64,000 nucleotides of DNA from Sordaria brevicollis (Eukaryota > Ascomycota > Sordariomycetes > Sordariales > Sordariaceae): positions 620,001-684,000 of the forward strand of contig JAUTDP010000009.1 in NCBI GenBank assembly GCA_033439795.1, written 5' to 3'. Under the pieces are notes generated by a model, which saw nothing but the letters and a program-made list of their open reading frames with translations, was not told where the DNA came from and did no database searches. Positions within the stretch are counted from its first letter, which is position 1. Every line of letters starts with the position of its first letter. Made by a program: the position numbers and the translations under genes. Below are positions 34,869-46,526 of this stretch, one piece after another.

Positions 34869-36119
34869 ATGCCTCCCCCACCACCGAACAGGCGTGAGCA
34901 GGCCACGGCGGCCCCAAACTCAACCGACAAGTCGGAGACCGGTGCTGGCGCGGCCCGTAAAGAAGACAACATTTACATCCCCTCGTATATCAGTAAACAA
35001 CCCTTTTACGTCAGCGGCTTAGACAATGAAGAAGGCGACTCTCTTCTTCACCAGCGTGCCCGACAACAGGAGGAAGACAAGGCCGCCCAAGCCGCCGCGC
35101 TTCTCGCCAGGGGCAAGAAGGCCGGTCCAGCAAGGACGAAATGGGTCAAGGGCGCGTGTGAAAATTGTGGTGCCATGGGTCATAAAAAGAAGGACTGTCT
35201 GGAACGGCCGCGCAAGTTCGGTGCAAAGGTGACTGGCAAGGATATTCAGGCAGACCGGATTGTGCGCGACGTGAACTTGGGATACGAAGCCAAGCGAGAC
35301 GTCTACAGCGCGTATGATCCGAAACAGTACATGGAGGTGGTGGAGGAATACAACATGTTGGAAGAGGCCCGAAAAGCATTGCAGGGAGACAAGAAGTCTC
35401 CGAATGGAGAAGGGGGAGATGGCGCCGAAGACGACAAATCGGGGTTCAAATACGATGAGGAATCTGATATGGGACGCGATCGCTCGACAACAAAGCAGTC
35501 CATGCGTATTCGCGAGGACACGGCAAAGTATCTGCTTAACTTGGACTCGGATTCTGCCAAGTACAACCCCAAGAAGCGCGCCCTCGTTGATGCTGGTGCC
35601 ATAGCCGACAAGTCGGCCGCGCTGTTCGCCGAGGAGAGCTTCCTACGTGCTTCTGGCGAAGCGGCGGAATTCGAAAAGGCTCAGCGCTATGCATGGGAGG
35701 CACAAGAGCGATCGGGCGATACCAGCTTGCATCTACAAGCAAACCCGACCGCTGGTGAAATTCTGCGCAAGAAGGAATCTGAGGAACGCGAGGCCAAGCG
35801 CAGGAAGAGGGCGGAAGAGTTGGCGAGCCAGTACGGCACACAGCCTGTCATTCCGGATGCACTACGGGAAACCATCAAGGAGAGCGAAACCTTTGTGGAG
35901 TACGACGAGGCCGGACTTATCAAGGGGGCGCCGAAGAAGGTCGGCAAGTCCAAGTATCCCGAGGACGTGTACATCAACAATCACACTTCGGTCTGGGGCA
36001 GTTGGTGGTCGGACTTCAGATGGGGGTATGCTTGCTGTCATCAGTTTGTCAAGAACAGTTACTGCACAGGGGAGGCAGGTATAGCAGCAAGCGAGAAGGC
36101 GGATGCTTGGGACAAGTAG
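34869..36119 (+). CDS. slu7: Slu7 second-step pre-mRNA splicing factor
   Basis: Acts in 3' splice-site choice during the second step of splicing, with Prp18. A single exon encodes 416 residues. The start [11 protein letters not shown] is the family start; an in-frame ATG 291 bp upstream would add about 97 unrelated residues and is not preferred. The CCHC zinc knuckle has Cys97, Cys100, His105 and Cys110 ([14 protein letters not shown]), followed by [16 protein letters not shown]. The central part carries the conserved [15 protein letters not shown] stretch (here [15 protein letters not shown]). The C-terminal block [19 protein letters not shown] and NSYCTGEAG is typical. The C-terminus is complete. 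Confidence 0.96.
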   Translation: MPPPPPNRREQATAAPNSTDKSETGAGAARKEDNIYIPSYISKQPFYVSGLDNEEGDSLLHQRARQQEEDKAAQAAALLARGKKAGPARTKWVKGACENCGAMGHKKKDCLERPRKFGAKVTGKDIQADRIVRDVNLGYEAKRDVYSAYDPKQYMEVVEEYNMLEEARKALQGDKKSPNGEGGDGAEDDKSGFKYDEESDMGRDRSTTKQSMRIREDTAKYLLNLDSDSAKYNPKKRALVDAGAIADKSAALFAEESFLRASGEAAEFEKAQRYAWEAQERSGDTSLHLQANPTAGEILRKKESEEREAKRRKRAEELASQYGTQPVIPDALRETIKESETFVEYDEAGLIKGAPKKVGKSKYPEDVYINNHTSVWGSWWSDFRWGYACCHQFVKNSYCTGEAGIAASEKADAWDK

Positions 36120-36577
36120 ATGTATGGTGTGTTTGAGTGTTCATGTTAAGAATGATACCCAGTGCTCTAAGACCAAGAATGTCCGACAGACAGTCACTTG
36201 TGAACGACCATCAGGACCTCAACTGGCCCAAGAACATGAAACAGAAACCAATATGGTGTTGGCATAGATTGATTGATTCGCTCGCTATACCATCGTACGC
36301 ATCACTCATCCAGAACGAACACTTCACGAACGCAAGACCAGCATTTCTGACCATGCAACAAGAAGATGGTGTATTTATTGAGACTGAAGGGTGCCTTCAG
36401 ATCCGGAGGTTTGTTGACTTCCAGACACATGTTTCAGTGCCAATCGTTCATGCATTTTGACCCTGACTACATGAACGCCGTGAGCATGATGTAGAGGGAA
36501 AATGAACCTTCCTAGACCCGATTTCCTAGCCGGTGCTATGCATGTGAAACCCAACCCGCAAGATAGGCGCCTCAAAT
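36120..36577. other. Convergent 3' spacer slu7 / rps9
   Basis: 458 bp between the 3' ends of convergent genes; expected to hold both 3' untranslated regions and polyadenylation signals. No gene seen. Confidence 0.55.
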
Positions 36578-37452
36578 TTACTCCTCATCCTCCTCCTCGG
36601 CATCATCACCGCCCTCAGCGGCCTTAGCCTTCTTTCTGCGGACACGGCCGGGGCGGCCGCCACCGAAGGGAGAGGTGAGGGCGAAGTCGATGTGCTTCTG
36701 GGAGTCGAGACGGACAACGAAAGAGGGAACGTTGACGATCTGCTTGCCGACGCGAATGTGGCGCTGGCGAATGAGGACACGAGCGTGGTGGATGGACTTG
36801 GCGAGGCCGAGCTTGTAGACGCAGGTCTGGAGACGACGCTCAAGGAAATCCTCGGCCTTGAGGGCAAGGACGTAATCGAGCTTCATGCGGGACTCGTCAA
36901 GGACACCGACGCGAACGAGACGGCGAATGAGGGCATTGCCTTCGAAGAGACGCTTGGGGTCCTTCTCGTCGAGGGTAAGAAGCTGACTGTAGCAGAAGTT
37001 AGCGACCTTGCGACTCGTGGAAGATATTATTTCCCGAGGCCCCAAACACCCATTTATGGGGATGGCTCGCTGGAAACTGAACAGGGTGGATAACTTACCG
37101 GGCAGCACGACGAATCTTGGAGAGGGTCAGGAGCACACGCCAGACCTCACGCTTGTTGCGAAGACCATACTCGCCAACGAGCTTCAACTCGGAGTCCCTG
37201 AGGTCCGAAAGTTAGTCGTATGATCACAATCGACGTAAGCAGAGTCAAGCTCGTGCTCAGTGGCCGGTGATTTGAGGCATGCGAGCGATCGCACGCGCAA
37301 AGAACATGGAGATAATCGCTCCCGCTGCAATTGCGGTCGCTTCGCAGAGGCCGTCGAAAAGGAGTTCGGAATCAAACTTAGACGCACAAACGAGCGGCCT
37401 CGAAGGGGCGACGGGGGACCTTAGCGGTCTTCGAGTAGGAAAGCGGCGCCAT
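36578..37452 (-). CDS. rps9: 40S ribosomal protein S9 (uS4)
   Basis: Small-subunit protein that binds 18S rRNA early in assembly. Exons are 37388-37452, 37099-37197 and 36578-36986, giving 190 residues, the normal eukaryotic length. The first exon encodes [22 protein letters not shown] and ends two bases into a leucine codon. The second encodes [20 protein letters not shown] and onward. The third starts [19 protein letters not shown]. An S4 RNA-binding domain lies at about 107-175 ([20 protein letters not shown]). The tail is acidic (EEEDEE). All splice sites are GT-AG and phases match. Divergent from rpl21 with only 314 bp between starts. Confidence 0.97.
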
Positions 37453-37766
37453 CTTGTTGTTGGGAGGCTTTCTCAAAAGATCGTCGACTGACAGCAAAAA
37501 GTTTCGAAAGTCGTTTTCACGAAGTAAGAAAATCCAAGGACCACTTGGAGGAGGGTTTGTGGTGGCCCGTGCGTCCAGCCTTGCCGGCACAAATCCGCTT
37601 GCCCTAACGCTTGTAGGGTGGTGGTTGGCCCAAGCTTTGCCCACCTTGCTTAGTCATCAAACGGGAAATCGAGACCTAGTTTTGCTTGCACACAAATTCA
37701 TCGTCCAAATTTGACGCCCGCAGCAACCACCGTCTTCAGCATCCCCATACACGCCGAAACGTCACG
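37453..37766. promoter_or_regulatory. Shared bidirectional promoter of rps9 and rpl21
   Basis: The start codons of two ribosomal protein genes face away from each other 314 bp apart, so both promoters lie in this interval. It contains CCCTAA at 37602-37607 and, a few bases on, TAGGGTG at 37614-37620, a telobox-like inverted pair. A shared region would favour balanced expression of a 40S and a 60S protein; this is inference. Confidence 0.7.
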
Positions 37767-38501
37767 ATGGGTCACGCCGCAGGTCTCCGTGCTGGTACGA
37801 GATACGCCTTCTCGCGGAACTTCCGCGAGAAGGGTATGATCCGCCTCTCGACCTACCTTAAGCAGTACAAGTATGTTGCGACAGCGACGAATTGGGGGTA
37901 GTTGGGACGTCATGGCTAACTTTCTGCTAGGGTTGGCGACATCGTCGACATCAAGGTCAACGGTGCTGTCCAGAAGGGGTAAGCGACGACCCTTTTGTTC
38001 CTTTTTTGCGACTATTGCGAAATGCGTAAAAACACGAGGATGCGGAATATGTCGGGGTTCTGAAACGTCGGAATTTCGAAAGAGGAGGGGTACATCCGAA
38101 TTGCGATTCACGACGAGGAACTCTGCGAAAACACGGGCGAATCACGAAACTGACTTTGGACATCGAACAGTATGGCCCACAAGGTCTACCACGGCAAGAC
38201 TGGTGTCATCTACAACGTCACCAAGTCCGCTGTCGGCATCATCATCTACAAGAAGGTGAAGCACCGCTACATCGAGAAGCGCATCAACGTCCGCATCGAG
38301 CACATCCAGCCTTCCCGCTCCCGCGAGGGTTTCCTCCGCCGTGTCAAGGAGAACGCCGAGCTCAAGAAGCAGGCCAAGGCTGAGGGCAAGCCCGTCCAGC
38401 TCAAGCGCCAGCCCCTCCAGCCCCGTGAGGCTCGCACCATCTCCGTTGTCGACAACAAGCCCGAGACCGTTGCCCCCGTCGCCTACGAGACCACCATCTA
38501 A
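37767..38501 (+). CDS. rpl21: 60S ribosomal protein L21 (eL21)
   Basis: Large-subunit structural protein. Exons are 37767-37870, 37931-37978 and 38171-38501, giving 160 residues, the expected length. Exon 1 encodes MGHAAGLRAGTRYAFSRNF and ends in AA of a lysine codon. Exon 2 encodes VGDIVDIKVNGAVQKG. Exon 3 continues MAHKVYHGKTGVIYNVTKSA, with the second intron at 192 bp. The conserved RVKENAELKKQAKAEGK stretch and the C-terminal VVDNKPETVAPVAYETTI are present. Confidence 0.97.
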
Positions 38502-39910
38502 AGTACTCTTGGGATCGGAGTGGTGGTAGACTTGGCGTGTTTGGTTTCTCTTTGCATGGGGTTCATCGCGTTCTGCACGGAAAGATTTCCTGCATGGATT
38601 TTTTGGTCTGGGATGCGGGAGTGCTTATAGGAATCAAAAATACCAGTGGCATGACCATGACCAAAACCAAGACCACACGAGAACCGGCTCGATGCGCCTC
38701 CTCCCGGTGTACGTGCTTTTGAGCCTCGAGCCAACTTGTGATCGGACGGACTCCGCCAAAGACGAATTCCGCCGGCCAGACGAGTCACAGGGACAAACAA
38801 AATTCGAGCCCTGTCAGGCTGTGCGGTTGCTCTGCTTCTCGACCTAGCATCGCGCGGTTGATAGAGATACCCAAATAGAGCAATGTGACGAACCACTCCA
38901 TCGGGCCAAGTTGTGCATTCAGTTTGCATTAGCAGTGTTATCATCCTCGTCCGGTCAAAGTCTTTGCATCATTGGGAGCGAGGTTTTATGAGAGAAGACG
39001 GAGGCAGCTTGCGGGCTCATGTTGATGCAGAGGCGTCATTATATTGACTGGTTTTTGAAGAAACTGAATGCTTTCGTCCGTGACACTCTGATATTTGCCG
39101 CTAACCAGGACGGCTTTACTTATTCCTGATGTGAATCAACTTAAACCGCCCTTGCTGAAATGGCAGGCTTTACTTCGCTGTTTCGTTGTCAGAGCCAAAA
39201 GTGACGTCCATGATGGCGTTCCGCTCAATACGGAAATTCTAAACATGAAAGGGCTTTATGGAGAATGTCACACAGGCGTAACTCAAGTGGAATATGAGGG
39301 GACCGAAGCGACCTCCTTCAACATGATCGATGACAGATTCATTGTGGGGTTGAAGTTCATGGATTATATCGAACAGCCTCGCTCCAGACTTTTGAGCTCT
39401 CTTCTTTGAGTGCCTGCCGCGAACCGTCAGGGATTTTGCTTGGTCTCGATCTGGTCTTCTGACGTTGACGAGGCGTTTGGGGCATGTGGCTCGACAATAT
39501 AAACAAATCCGGCCGATGGGATATTGCGGGGAACTGATAAGGCTCTCTTAGCATGTGGCTTAACTGCACAACTCATCGGCTCCCGTCTTGATGCCCGCTA
39601 AAAAGCACTGGTGCAGGGGCAGAGGACGAAGATGTCACCAAACAGTACGTACCCGTCTCAGACCCCTCAGGTTCCGAGGAAGCGTTGGCAAAACTCTCAC
39701 AGACAAATAGTTCCTGTCGCCAACAAATACAGGAACAGGAATCAACGACAAGATCGAGTTCCTTGGCTCCGTCACATCTAGCTTTTTAGTCGGTTTTCGG
39801 TTACTTTCTGGAGCTTCGCTAGCCTGTCACATTCCCGGGCCACGGGTTGGTTTTGGTGTCCCGTCTGTGCCGTCCAGTGCAGCGGCAGTGTGAGTGCCCT
39901 TTTCACTGTA
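38502..39910. other. rpl21 3' flank, 1.4 kb without a supported gene
   Basis: Normal-composition DNA with only short open frames (a 148-codon minus-strand frame at 38498-38944 overlaps the rpl21 3' end and has no domain). Nothing else is recognised. Confidence 0.5.
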
Positions 39911-40434
39911 AGTTGAAAACGAGAGGTCAGTCCCCACAGCACCCCCCTTTACAGACCTATATCAAAGTTGTGCAAAGGTTACCAAAAATTAATTCTTAAA
40001 TAGCATTCGCGCAACGAGGCGCGCGGAGCTGAAATTTATACTCCTTATAGTCCTCAAAGAGACGAATCTAATGATAGTTTTCTTTTTTTTATATTTTAAA
40101 AGCGCGAGGAGTTATATTAAATCCCTCATTTTGGGTTATTTTTTAACGTTGACGGTCGAAATAGAGCCTATCAAAATCCAAATTCAACGACATCTGAACA
40201 GAGAAAAAAAGAAACCATCAACCATTCTACGCGTTTTTAAAAAAGACTAATAAAAAAACTATCATCAGATTCGCCTCTTTAAGCATTATAAGGAGTGTAA
40301 ATTTCAACTCCGCGCGCCTCGTTGCGCGGATGTTATTCAAGAATCATTTTTTGGCAAACTTCTACACAACTTTGACACAGGTCTGTAAAGGGGGGTGCCT
40401 TTGCAAAGTGGGGACTGACCTCTCGTTTTCAACT
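39911..40434. mobile_element. Foldback/MITE-like element with about 200-bp inverted arms
   Basis: The ends are AGTTGAAAACGAGAGGTCAG and its exact inverse complement. The inverted similarity runs about 200 bp inward on each side, leaving a core of roughly 120 bp. The arms share an undamaged GC-rich word GCGCAACGAGGCGCGCGGAG (40009-40028, inverse at 40309-40328). Many differences between arms are transitions in CpA/TpG context, for example TATATC versus TGTGTC and ATTTATAC versus ATTTACAC. No target-site duplication is obvious. No reading frame is present. Confidence 0.8.
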
Positions 40435-40802
40435 CACAGCAACTCAGCTCAATGCAGGCCATCCGTCATCTCTGGTTTCCTTCCACATTCAAACCCACCG
40501 CGCCCACTTCCGCTTCCGTTACCTGTTTGTCTGAGAGAGAGCGCAACGCAAACCTACAACTCATGACTTCGCCGTGCAACTGCGACTACGAGCCCTGAGT
40601 TCGAGTCCGCATCGATGCAATTGCAATCCATTTGCTCAGAAGCTGCTGAGCAGGTAGCTCGACCGAGGACAGTGGACACAACAGACAGCGAGCAACCAGC
40701 GACCGCTGTCAGTCCTTCCTGTCTTGGCATATCTTGCATGACAGCATCCTGGACTCGAACACCGCAGTGAACAATCTTTCTTCGACGCCCAAACTAACAA
40801 CA
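40435..40802. promoter_or_regulatory. Leader/promoter of the nvj2-like gene, with an upstream ORF
   Basis: 368 bp between the foldback element and the start of the next gene. It contains an 11-codon upstream ORF (ATG at 40738, TGA at 40768-40770) that ends 32 bp before the main ATG. If transcription starts upstream of 40738 this could lower translation of the main frame. Confidence 0.5.
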
Positions 40803-43800
40803 ATGGGTTGGACCGTCTTCTTGCTGATATACCTCTTCGGAGGTCTTACCTTTCTGCCATTATTGGTAGCCTGCGTTCTACTCCATGCTCACTTTACGTT
40901 TCCTTACCGCCCAGATGCTGTCCAGCACCTCGACCCCCAAGCCGACGATTTGGTCCAGCCTGGTGACGATCTTGATGCGCTCAAGGCCGAGCAAAAGAAG
41001 GATGGCAAATCCCGAGTGACTCATCACGACGATGGTGTCGCTTCTGGATATTTCGCGGTCTGCCGCGAGTATACGCCCATGGGAATCAACGCGAAGCCTA
41101 TCGAGCGGTCGACACCAGTCGGCTCCACCACCGTCGCCGCCCCTAGCCCCAGTGTCTACCAGACAATGTATCGAAGCATCTTCGACCGCAAGTCCAGTAC
41201 TCCCAGTCCCATTGACCACAAGAACGGTCCCAGTCAGCGCCCTAAGAAGGCCGGCAATGTTTTCTATGTTGTCCTGAGGTTTGTGTTGTCCTTCTAATTC
41301 CCGAATCGGCCTGATTCTAATGCTTGTTACAGACACGGGCATCTCATGCTCTTTGACGACGACGAACAACTCGAAGTACGACACGTTGTAGCGTTAGCCC
41401 ACCATGAAGTCAGCATATACTCCGGCGAGGAAGTCACTCCTGAGGGCGAGCTCTACATCAAACGTAACGCTATACGCCTTGCACGCAAGACGGACGGGTT
41501 GGAAATAGGGCCGGATACTCAAGTCTCGAAACCGTTCTACCTTTTTTCCGAAAACTGCTCCGCGAAGGAAGATTTCTACTTTGCCTTACTACGAAATCGG
41601 GAACAACAGGCCTTGGACACGGAAAGCGAAGTTCCGTCTCCCATCCAGTTTGAGGTTAAGAACATCATCAACTTGGTGCAGAGACTACACTCGTCAGAAG
41701 AACACATGCAAACTCGCTGGCTCAACGCAATGATAGGGCGTGTCTTCTTGGCTATCTACAAGACCAAGGACATAGAGAACGCAATACGGGAGAAGCTTAC
41801 AAAGAAGATTTCTCGCGTCAAAAGGCCGGCCTTTCTTTCCAACATTGCAATCAAAGATATTGATACCGGGGAGTCGGCACCATTTATCACAAATCCACGG
41901 CTGCGGGATCTGACCGTTGAAGGCGAATGTTGCATTGAGGCAGACGTGCGATATACTGGCAACTTCCGTCTAGAGGTTGCGGCGACGGCTAAGATTGACC
42001 TGGGAGCACGATTCAAGGCCCGTGAAGTCAATCTGGTCCTTGCCGTGGTTGTACGAAAGCTTGAAGGCCATGTCTTGTTTAAAATTAAGCCCCCACCCAG
42101 TAATCGCATATGGTTCTCTTTTCAGCAAGCACCGAAGATGGAGATGACAATCGAACCAATTGTCAGTTCCAGGCAGATCACCTACAACGTTATAATCCGA
42201 CAAATCGAGAAGCAAATCAAGGAAGTCATGGCGGAGACTCTTGTCTTACCCTTCTGGGATGACATGCCCTTCTTCAACACAGAGCACAAGAAGTGGAGAG
42301 GCGGCATTTTCCATGACGATACAGTCGTATCAACCATGGATCTGGAAACAGCTGCAGCACAAGAAGGTGATTTGGACGAGGTGGAACGATTGGAGGGCAC
42401 CCAAGATGTTCACGAATCGGATATACCACACGTTGAAAAGAGCCACAGCATGCCTAGCCTCGAGAGGACCCTCGACAAGAAGCCCTCGATCAGCCTTTTC
42501 GGAAGGATGACAACCAAAGCTAAAGGAGATCCCATGTATTCTGCGTCGACTACCTCCTTAAGCACGGACAACAAAAGCGAACTTAAACCTGAGACGAGGA
42601 GTGAAACTCACATCCCGCCTCCGATCCGGGTAGTCTCGATCACTCATCCTCCGACGCCAACGGTAAGCACAGATGCCATTAATGCTGACGTCTTCAAACC
42701 ATCCTCGTCACCACCGGACGAAAGTGCTGCTGCGTCAGCGATGGCAACGTTGTCTGTACAAGCGCATTCTCCATCACGACCACAGCCGCCTCATTCGCCC
42801 TTGCGGCCATCCGTTGCATCCAAGTCGTCAGACCAGTCTTCCGGTTCATCTTCCTCTGAAGCTACGGATGCAGAGAAGGATCTACAGGACTTTGATCGGA
42901 AGAACCAGGCGAGACGGAACACAGTCACCTCGGCCGGCAGCCAGGAAAGTAGGCCGCGGTCTCCAGCCTCGTCGATAAAGGGTTCTGTGAAGAGCCAAAC
43001 TGGGACCATCAAGGGTATTTTTGCCCGCCGAGATACTGTATCTTCCACCGAAGGAGGAGCTGCCACGCCGAATCGTCCAGATTCTGCAAAGAAGACTGCA
43101 TTGGCCGCCGCTTTTGTTACCAATGCGGCTGCATCTGCAAAGCGTTGGGGACTCAACGCGTTCCAACGACACACAAACAACGACGGCAACCCGAGCAGGA
43201 GTGCTTCTTTCACCGATGATCATCCTTTGGGGATAGACTTGAACCAGCCTATGGGGCGAGGGCAGCCGCTTCCGCCTCCAGGAACACCACTTCCGATGCC
43301 AGACAGGAGGTTGAAGGCAACATCGATCAGCATTCCAAGACGGAAACCGATACCGCCTCCAGATCATTCACTGCAGCAGCGTAAATCGAGCACGTCTGAA
43401 GATTATGATCACAAGCCTGAGCGCCGCCCTGTACCACCTCCGCCCCTCCCAAAACGTCGCCAATACCGGTCCGAGCAGCAACTCGACGATGACGGAAACA
43501 ACGTGAATATGCTCGTTGTCGCAGCTCCTACGGAATCAGAACCTACCACACCCATGAGCGAGACCCATGACACATCGCCGTCCAAGCAAAGCTTGGACGC
43601 TGTTCAAGACAAGAGCCAGACTGAGGTTGGTAGTTCTCCGAAAGAAAGAACCAGCCGTTCCAAAACGCCCCCCAAGTCTTTGACGCCATCAATACGTATT
43701 TCGAAAACCACAAGCGAAGAAAATACGAAAGCGCCATCGATTGGAATCTCGGCGCCTGATGAAGATGATGAGTTCTTGGCTTGGATGGATGATACCGGGC

Positions 43801-43871
43801 CGGTCGAAGACGTTGACGCAGCCCCGGGTTCTACAGCGAACAGTAGCGTTGACGAGAGAACCTCGTCTTGA
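40803..43871 (+). CDS. nvj2: Nvj2/TEX2-like lipid-transfer tether (TM + PH-like + SMP domain)
   Basis: An ER membrane protein predicted to move lipids at membrane contact sites. Exons are 40803-41278 and 41333-43871 (54-bp intron, donor GTTTGT, acceptor TTACAG), giving 1004 residues. A transmembrane segment follows the initiator (VFLLIYLFGGLTFLPLLVAC, about residues 4-28). A PH-like region spans about 150-240 (LMLFDDDEQLEVRHVVALAH begins at about 162). An SMP domain spans about 265-475 (RWLNAMIGRVFLAIYKTKDI through LPFWDDMPFF), the lipid-harbouring fold shared with the tubular-lipoprotein/ERMES proteins. The last 500 residues are serine/proline-rich and probably disordered, with an acidic end. 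The family member could be named differently by others; the TM-PH-SMP order is what supports the call. Confidence 0.9.
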
Positions 43872-45032
43872 TTATCAGAAACAGCTGGTATCATGAGTGG
43901 GAGTTTGTGGAAGTGTCGATACAGGATTTGTTGGCAAAGTCCATGATGCAGCGATGACTGAAGAATAGTCGGAACACCGGTTCACGATGTACGTGTTATT
44001 TTTGTTTTGGTTGTGCTAGAGGATGACACGGGTGTGGCGCAAGGCGTCTGGCATGTATCATAGGAATTAGGGATACAAATATCCATATGTCACGACTCAG
44101 TGCAGTTTCAGTGGAAGGTGAACAACGTCTTAGATGAGCATATTTCCCGTTCCGAGTCCTAGACACACGGGGCCTATTTTACCTTGACTGTTCATGGCGG
44201 GTAATAAGCCGCTTTTCCGTTGATTACAAGCTTGGCTATGATGTAGGCATAACGGAAACACTACAGGATACAGAGCAGAGATATTCAGCCTCCTTTTAGC
44301 CTGAGAGTAACATCTACACGTCCGGCACGAGGCGAACTGCCTCCAGTGACCTTTCTCATATGCCTCCGCACTCAAGAGATTAAATATGCAACTTTAACAG
44401 GAACTTGATCGACTTTTCATATTGGGTGTATATGAACAAACCTTGTTAACCTTGTTTTCGGTAGGACGCGTCGGAAGACGACAGCGGTTGCTATGAATAG
44501 CTTCACAGCTTCAATCAGTATAGGAAGTTCTCAGCTTTTCGGAACTTATTTATGACATTGGCCTGCGATTGTCGTGCGTTCTTACCCATTGTTTACGCAA
44601 CACAAGCAGTCCTGGTTCTCGGAGAGGATTTAATTTACTTCCTCATCTGGTGTCAGACATCATGTACCGACATCTCGACGATGAGTGGTAACGAGGAAAA
44701 CAATTTGCGAGGATGCGGGGAACGAAAGCAGGTGGGTTCATATAAATCGACTTATGATCCTTTGGGGGATGTTCTAATTTGGGATGAGCTCGGAGGTTCT
44801 GAAAAGAGAATTAAAAATCTCGGCTTATTGCTTGGATATTGGAACTTCAAATATCTGGCAGTGATTCCCGCTCGCGTAGCTAAGGAGAGTGCGAACAAGT
44901 TTCCAAATAGTTGGGAAGTGCAAGATTGTACCGACATTTATCATCGATCAGAATTCAGGTAAGCCAAGAGCACAAGAAGAGACAACTTTGTATACAATCA
45001 ACTAAGTCGGCCTTTGATCAGTATCAGCGGCC
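43872..45032. other. 1.16-kb intergenic stretch, no supported gene
   Basis: Contains the nvj2-like 3' flank and the promoter of the next gene. An ATG-initiated 136-codon frame (44552-44962) has no domain, signal peptide or recognisable relative, so it is not annotated. Confidence 0.5.
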
Positions 45033-45737
45033 ATGAAGCTCACCACCGCAACCATTCTCATAGGACTCCTGGCCGGCCTCGCCGCCGCTCAGGGAGCCCC
45101 CGAAGTCACGCCCTGCCCGACAGTCACGCGGACAATGCAAAACCGTGGCTGCGGCAAGACATGCCAGTTCACGGATTGTGCCTTCGTCAGCACCGTCCGT
45201 AACCCATGCGGATGTCCGGCATCTGTACCCACGGCAACTTTGATCGCCCCTTGCGAGGCTGACTGCCCCTACGGAGGATGCAGCATCAAGTTCCGGACAA
45301 GCGCGCTGACATGCCCGGCAACCACCACCTCGACCACTCGTCGTTGGCCACCATGGCAAACCCGAACTTCAACCGCCACCTCTTCATCGCCGCCGCCCAA
45401 GCCGACTAGCACGAGGACGACCACTGTCCGTAGCACAAGCACGAGCACATCATACACGCAAACCACCATCAGCTGGAGTATCATCACCCTCCCGCCCAAG
45501 ACTACCAGCAAGCCATCCTTGTCAACAACGACGCCGTGTCCCACTGTCACCAAGACGACAAGCCCGGCCGACTGCTCGCCGATTCGCTGTCCTGTGCCGA
45601 CGTGCCAGGTTCGGTCAACGTTGAACGTGCCGTGCGGGTGTACCGTCAAGACGCTGCTGTACGTTCAAGGGTGCACCACGACGTGTTCCGAGGGGTGCTT
45701 GACACGAACCGAGACGGCCAGCGCGACGGGATGCTAA
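45033..45737 (+). CDS. Small secreted cysteine-rich protein with a duplicated motif
   Basis: 234 residues in one exon. The N-terminus MKLTTATILIGLLAGLAAAQ is a clear signal peptide with cleavage probable after AAA or AAAQ. Two cysteine-rich modules flank a Thr/Ser/Pro-rich linker (about residues 98-168) that is likely O-glycosylated. Both modules begin PCPTVT and share a spacing of C...C...C then PCGC, then C...C..GC. The first is at about 27-83, the second at about 168-226. This suggests an internal duplication. I do not recognise a named family; many filamentous fungi have secreted or cell-wall-associated proteins of this kind. Transcription is away from the nvj2-like gene's 3' end. Confidence 0.75.
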   Translation: MKLTTATILIGLLAGLAAAQGAPEVTPCPTVTRTMQNRGCGKTCQFTDCAFVSTVRNPCGCPASVPTATLIAPCEADCPYGGCSIKFRTSALTCPATTTSTTRRWPPWQTRTSTATSSSPPPKPTSTRTTTVRSTSTSTSYTQTTISWSIITLPPKTTSKPSLSTTTPCPTVTKTTSPADCSPIRCPVPTCQVRSTLNVPCGCTVKTLLYVQGCTTTCSEGCLTRTETASATGC

Positions 45738-46193
45738 AAGTCCAGGTGGTGGTTGGCTGGCTGGCCTACCATACAGAGGTTTGGCGGTGATTACAGCTTC
45801 GGCATATATATGGCTTTGACTAGGGCTTTCTTGGGGGTAGTCGCCTTCTTTTTCCTGCGTCTGTGATGTCTTGTTATCAGTCAGCTTGAGAATCAAAGCC
45901 GTGCCTATGAACATCCAAGATCTTGTGCCATTTTCGACCCTTCGAGACTCTGTGGAATGTTGCATGGATGTTCGCTGTCAGATCGTGTGGTGTTTGGAGA
46001 ACTGGAGATGGGAATGCCAAGGCAGAGAACTGGATCCACTTGAGTGGATCACTGCTGGGGAAGCCCCGCTTTACCCCTAGATTTGGAGTTGGTAGATTGA
46101 CCAGATTGCTGACTCTATCCAGTGACATCACGAGAATCACGGAAGTCGCGGTTCAACAGCATGGTCCGCGATTTACTGATGAACCCAAAGATA
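45738..46193. other. 3' flank of the secreted protein gene
   Basis: About 450 bp with no gene. It ends at the TA dinucleotide that flanks the inverted-repeat element. Confidence 0.5.
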
Positions 46194-46526
46194 CAGTAAT
46201 TACCCCTGTTCGTGCATGTAATCCAGGACGGCCAGTCGTATGCATTTAGAGGCACATATGCACGAGCAGGACCATGCCAAGGCCCCAGCTCTCCCTCCGG
46301 GCGCCTTTGGTACGGCGATTTTAGGGGGTTATTATAGCGGTTACCCGCTGAAAGGACCCACCCTAGCTGTTCCTGAAAGTGCATATCCCACCAAATCGCC
46401 GCGAAAAGTGTATGCATTTATGCTTTCATGCATTTATATATGGCAATTAATTGCGCCCAGAAATTCTTATGCACCTGTAGGTACATATGCACGACCAGGG
46501 ACATGCACGAGCAGGGGTAATTACTG
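46194..46526. mobile_element. Short TIR element with TA flanks (Tc1/mariner-type MITE)
   Basis: 333 bp with 26-bp terminal inverted repeats CAGTAATTACCCCTG[T/C]TCGTGCATGT (46194-46219 and inverse 46501-46526), differing at one base, a C/T transition. TA stands immediately outside both ends (46192-46193 and 46527-46528), as expected of Tc1/mariner-like integration. The interior has no ORF but contains further copies of ACATATGCACGA(G/C)CAGG near both ends. The small Neurospora element Guest may be a relative, from memory only. Confidence 0.8.

Noticed and set aside
39900..40445. Target-site duplication for the foldback element
   Set aside because: Flanks CACTGTA and CACAGCA do not form a convincing direct repeat at any end position tried.
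40590..40625. tRNA-like B-box word GAGTTCGAGTCCGC
   Set aside because: No acceptor, D or anticodon stem can be formed around it.
44552..44962. 136-codon ATG-initiated frame
   Set aside because: No signal peptide, domain or known relative; length is within what chance allows in a 1.2-kb spacer.
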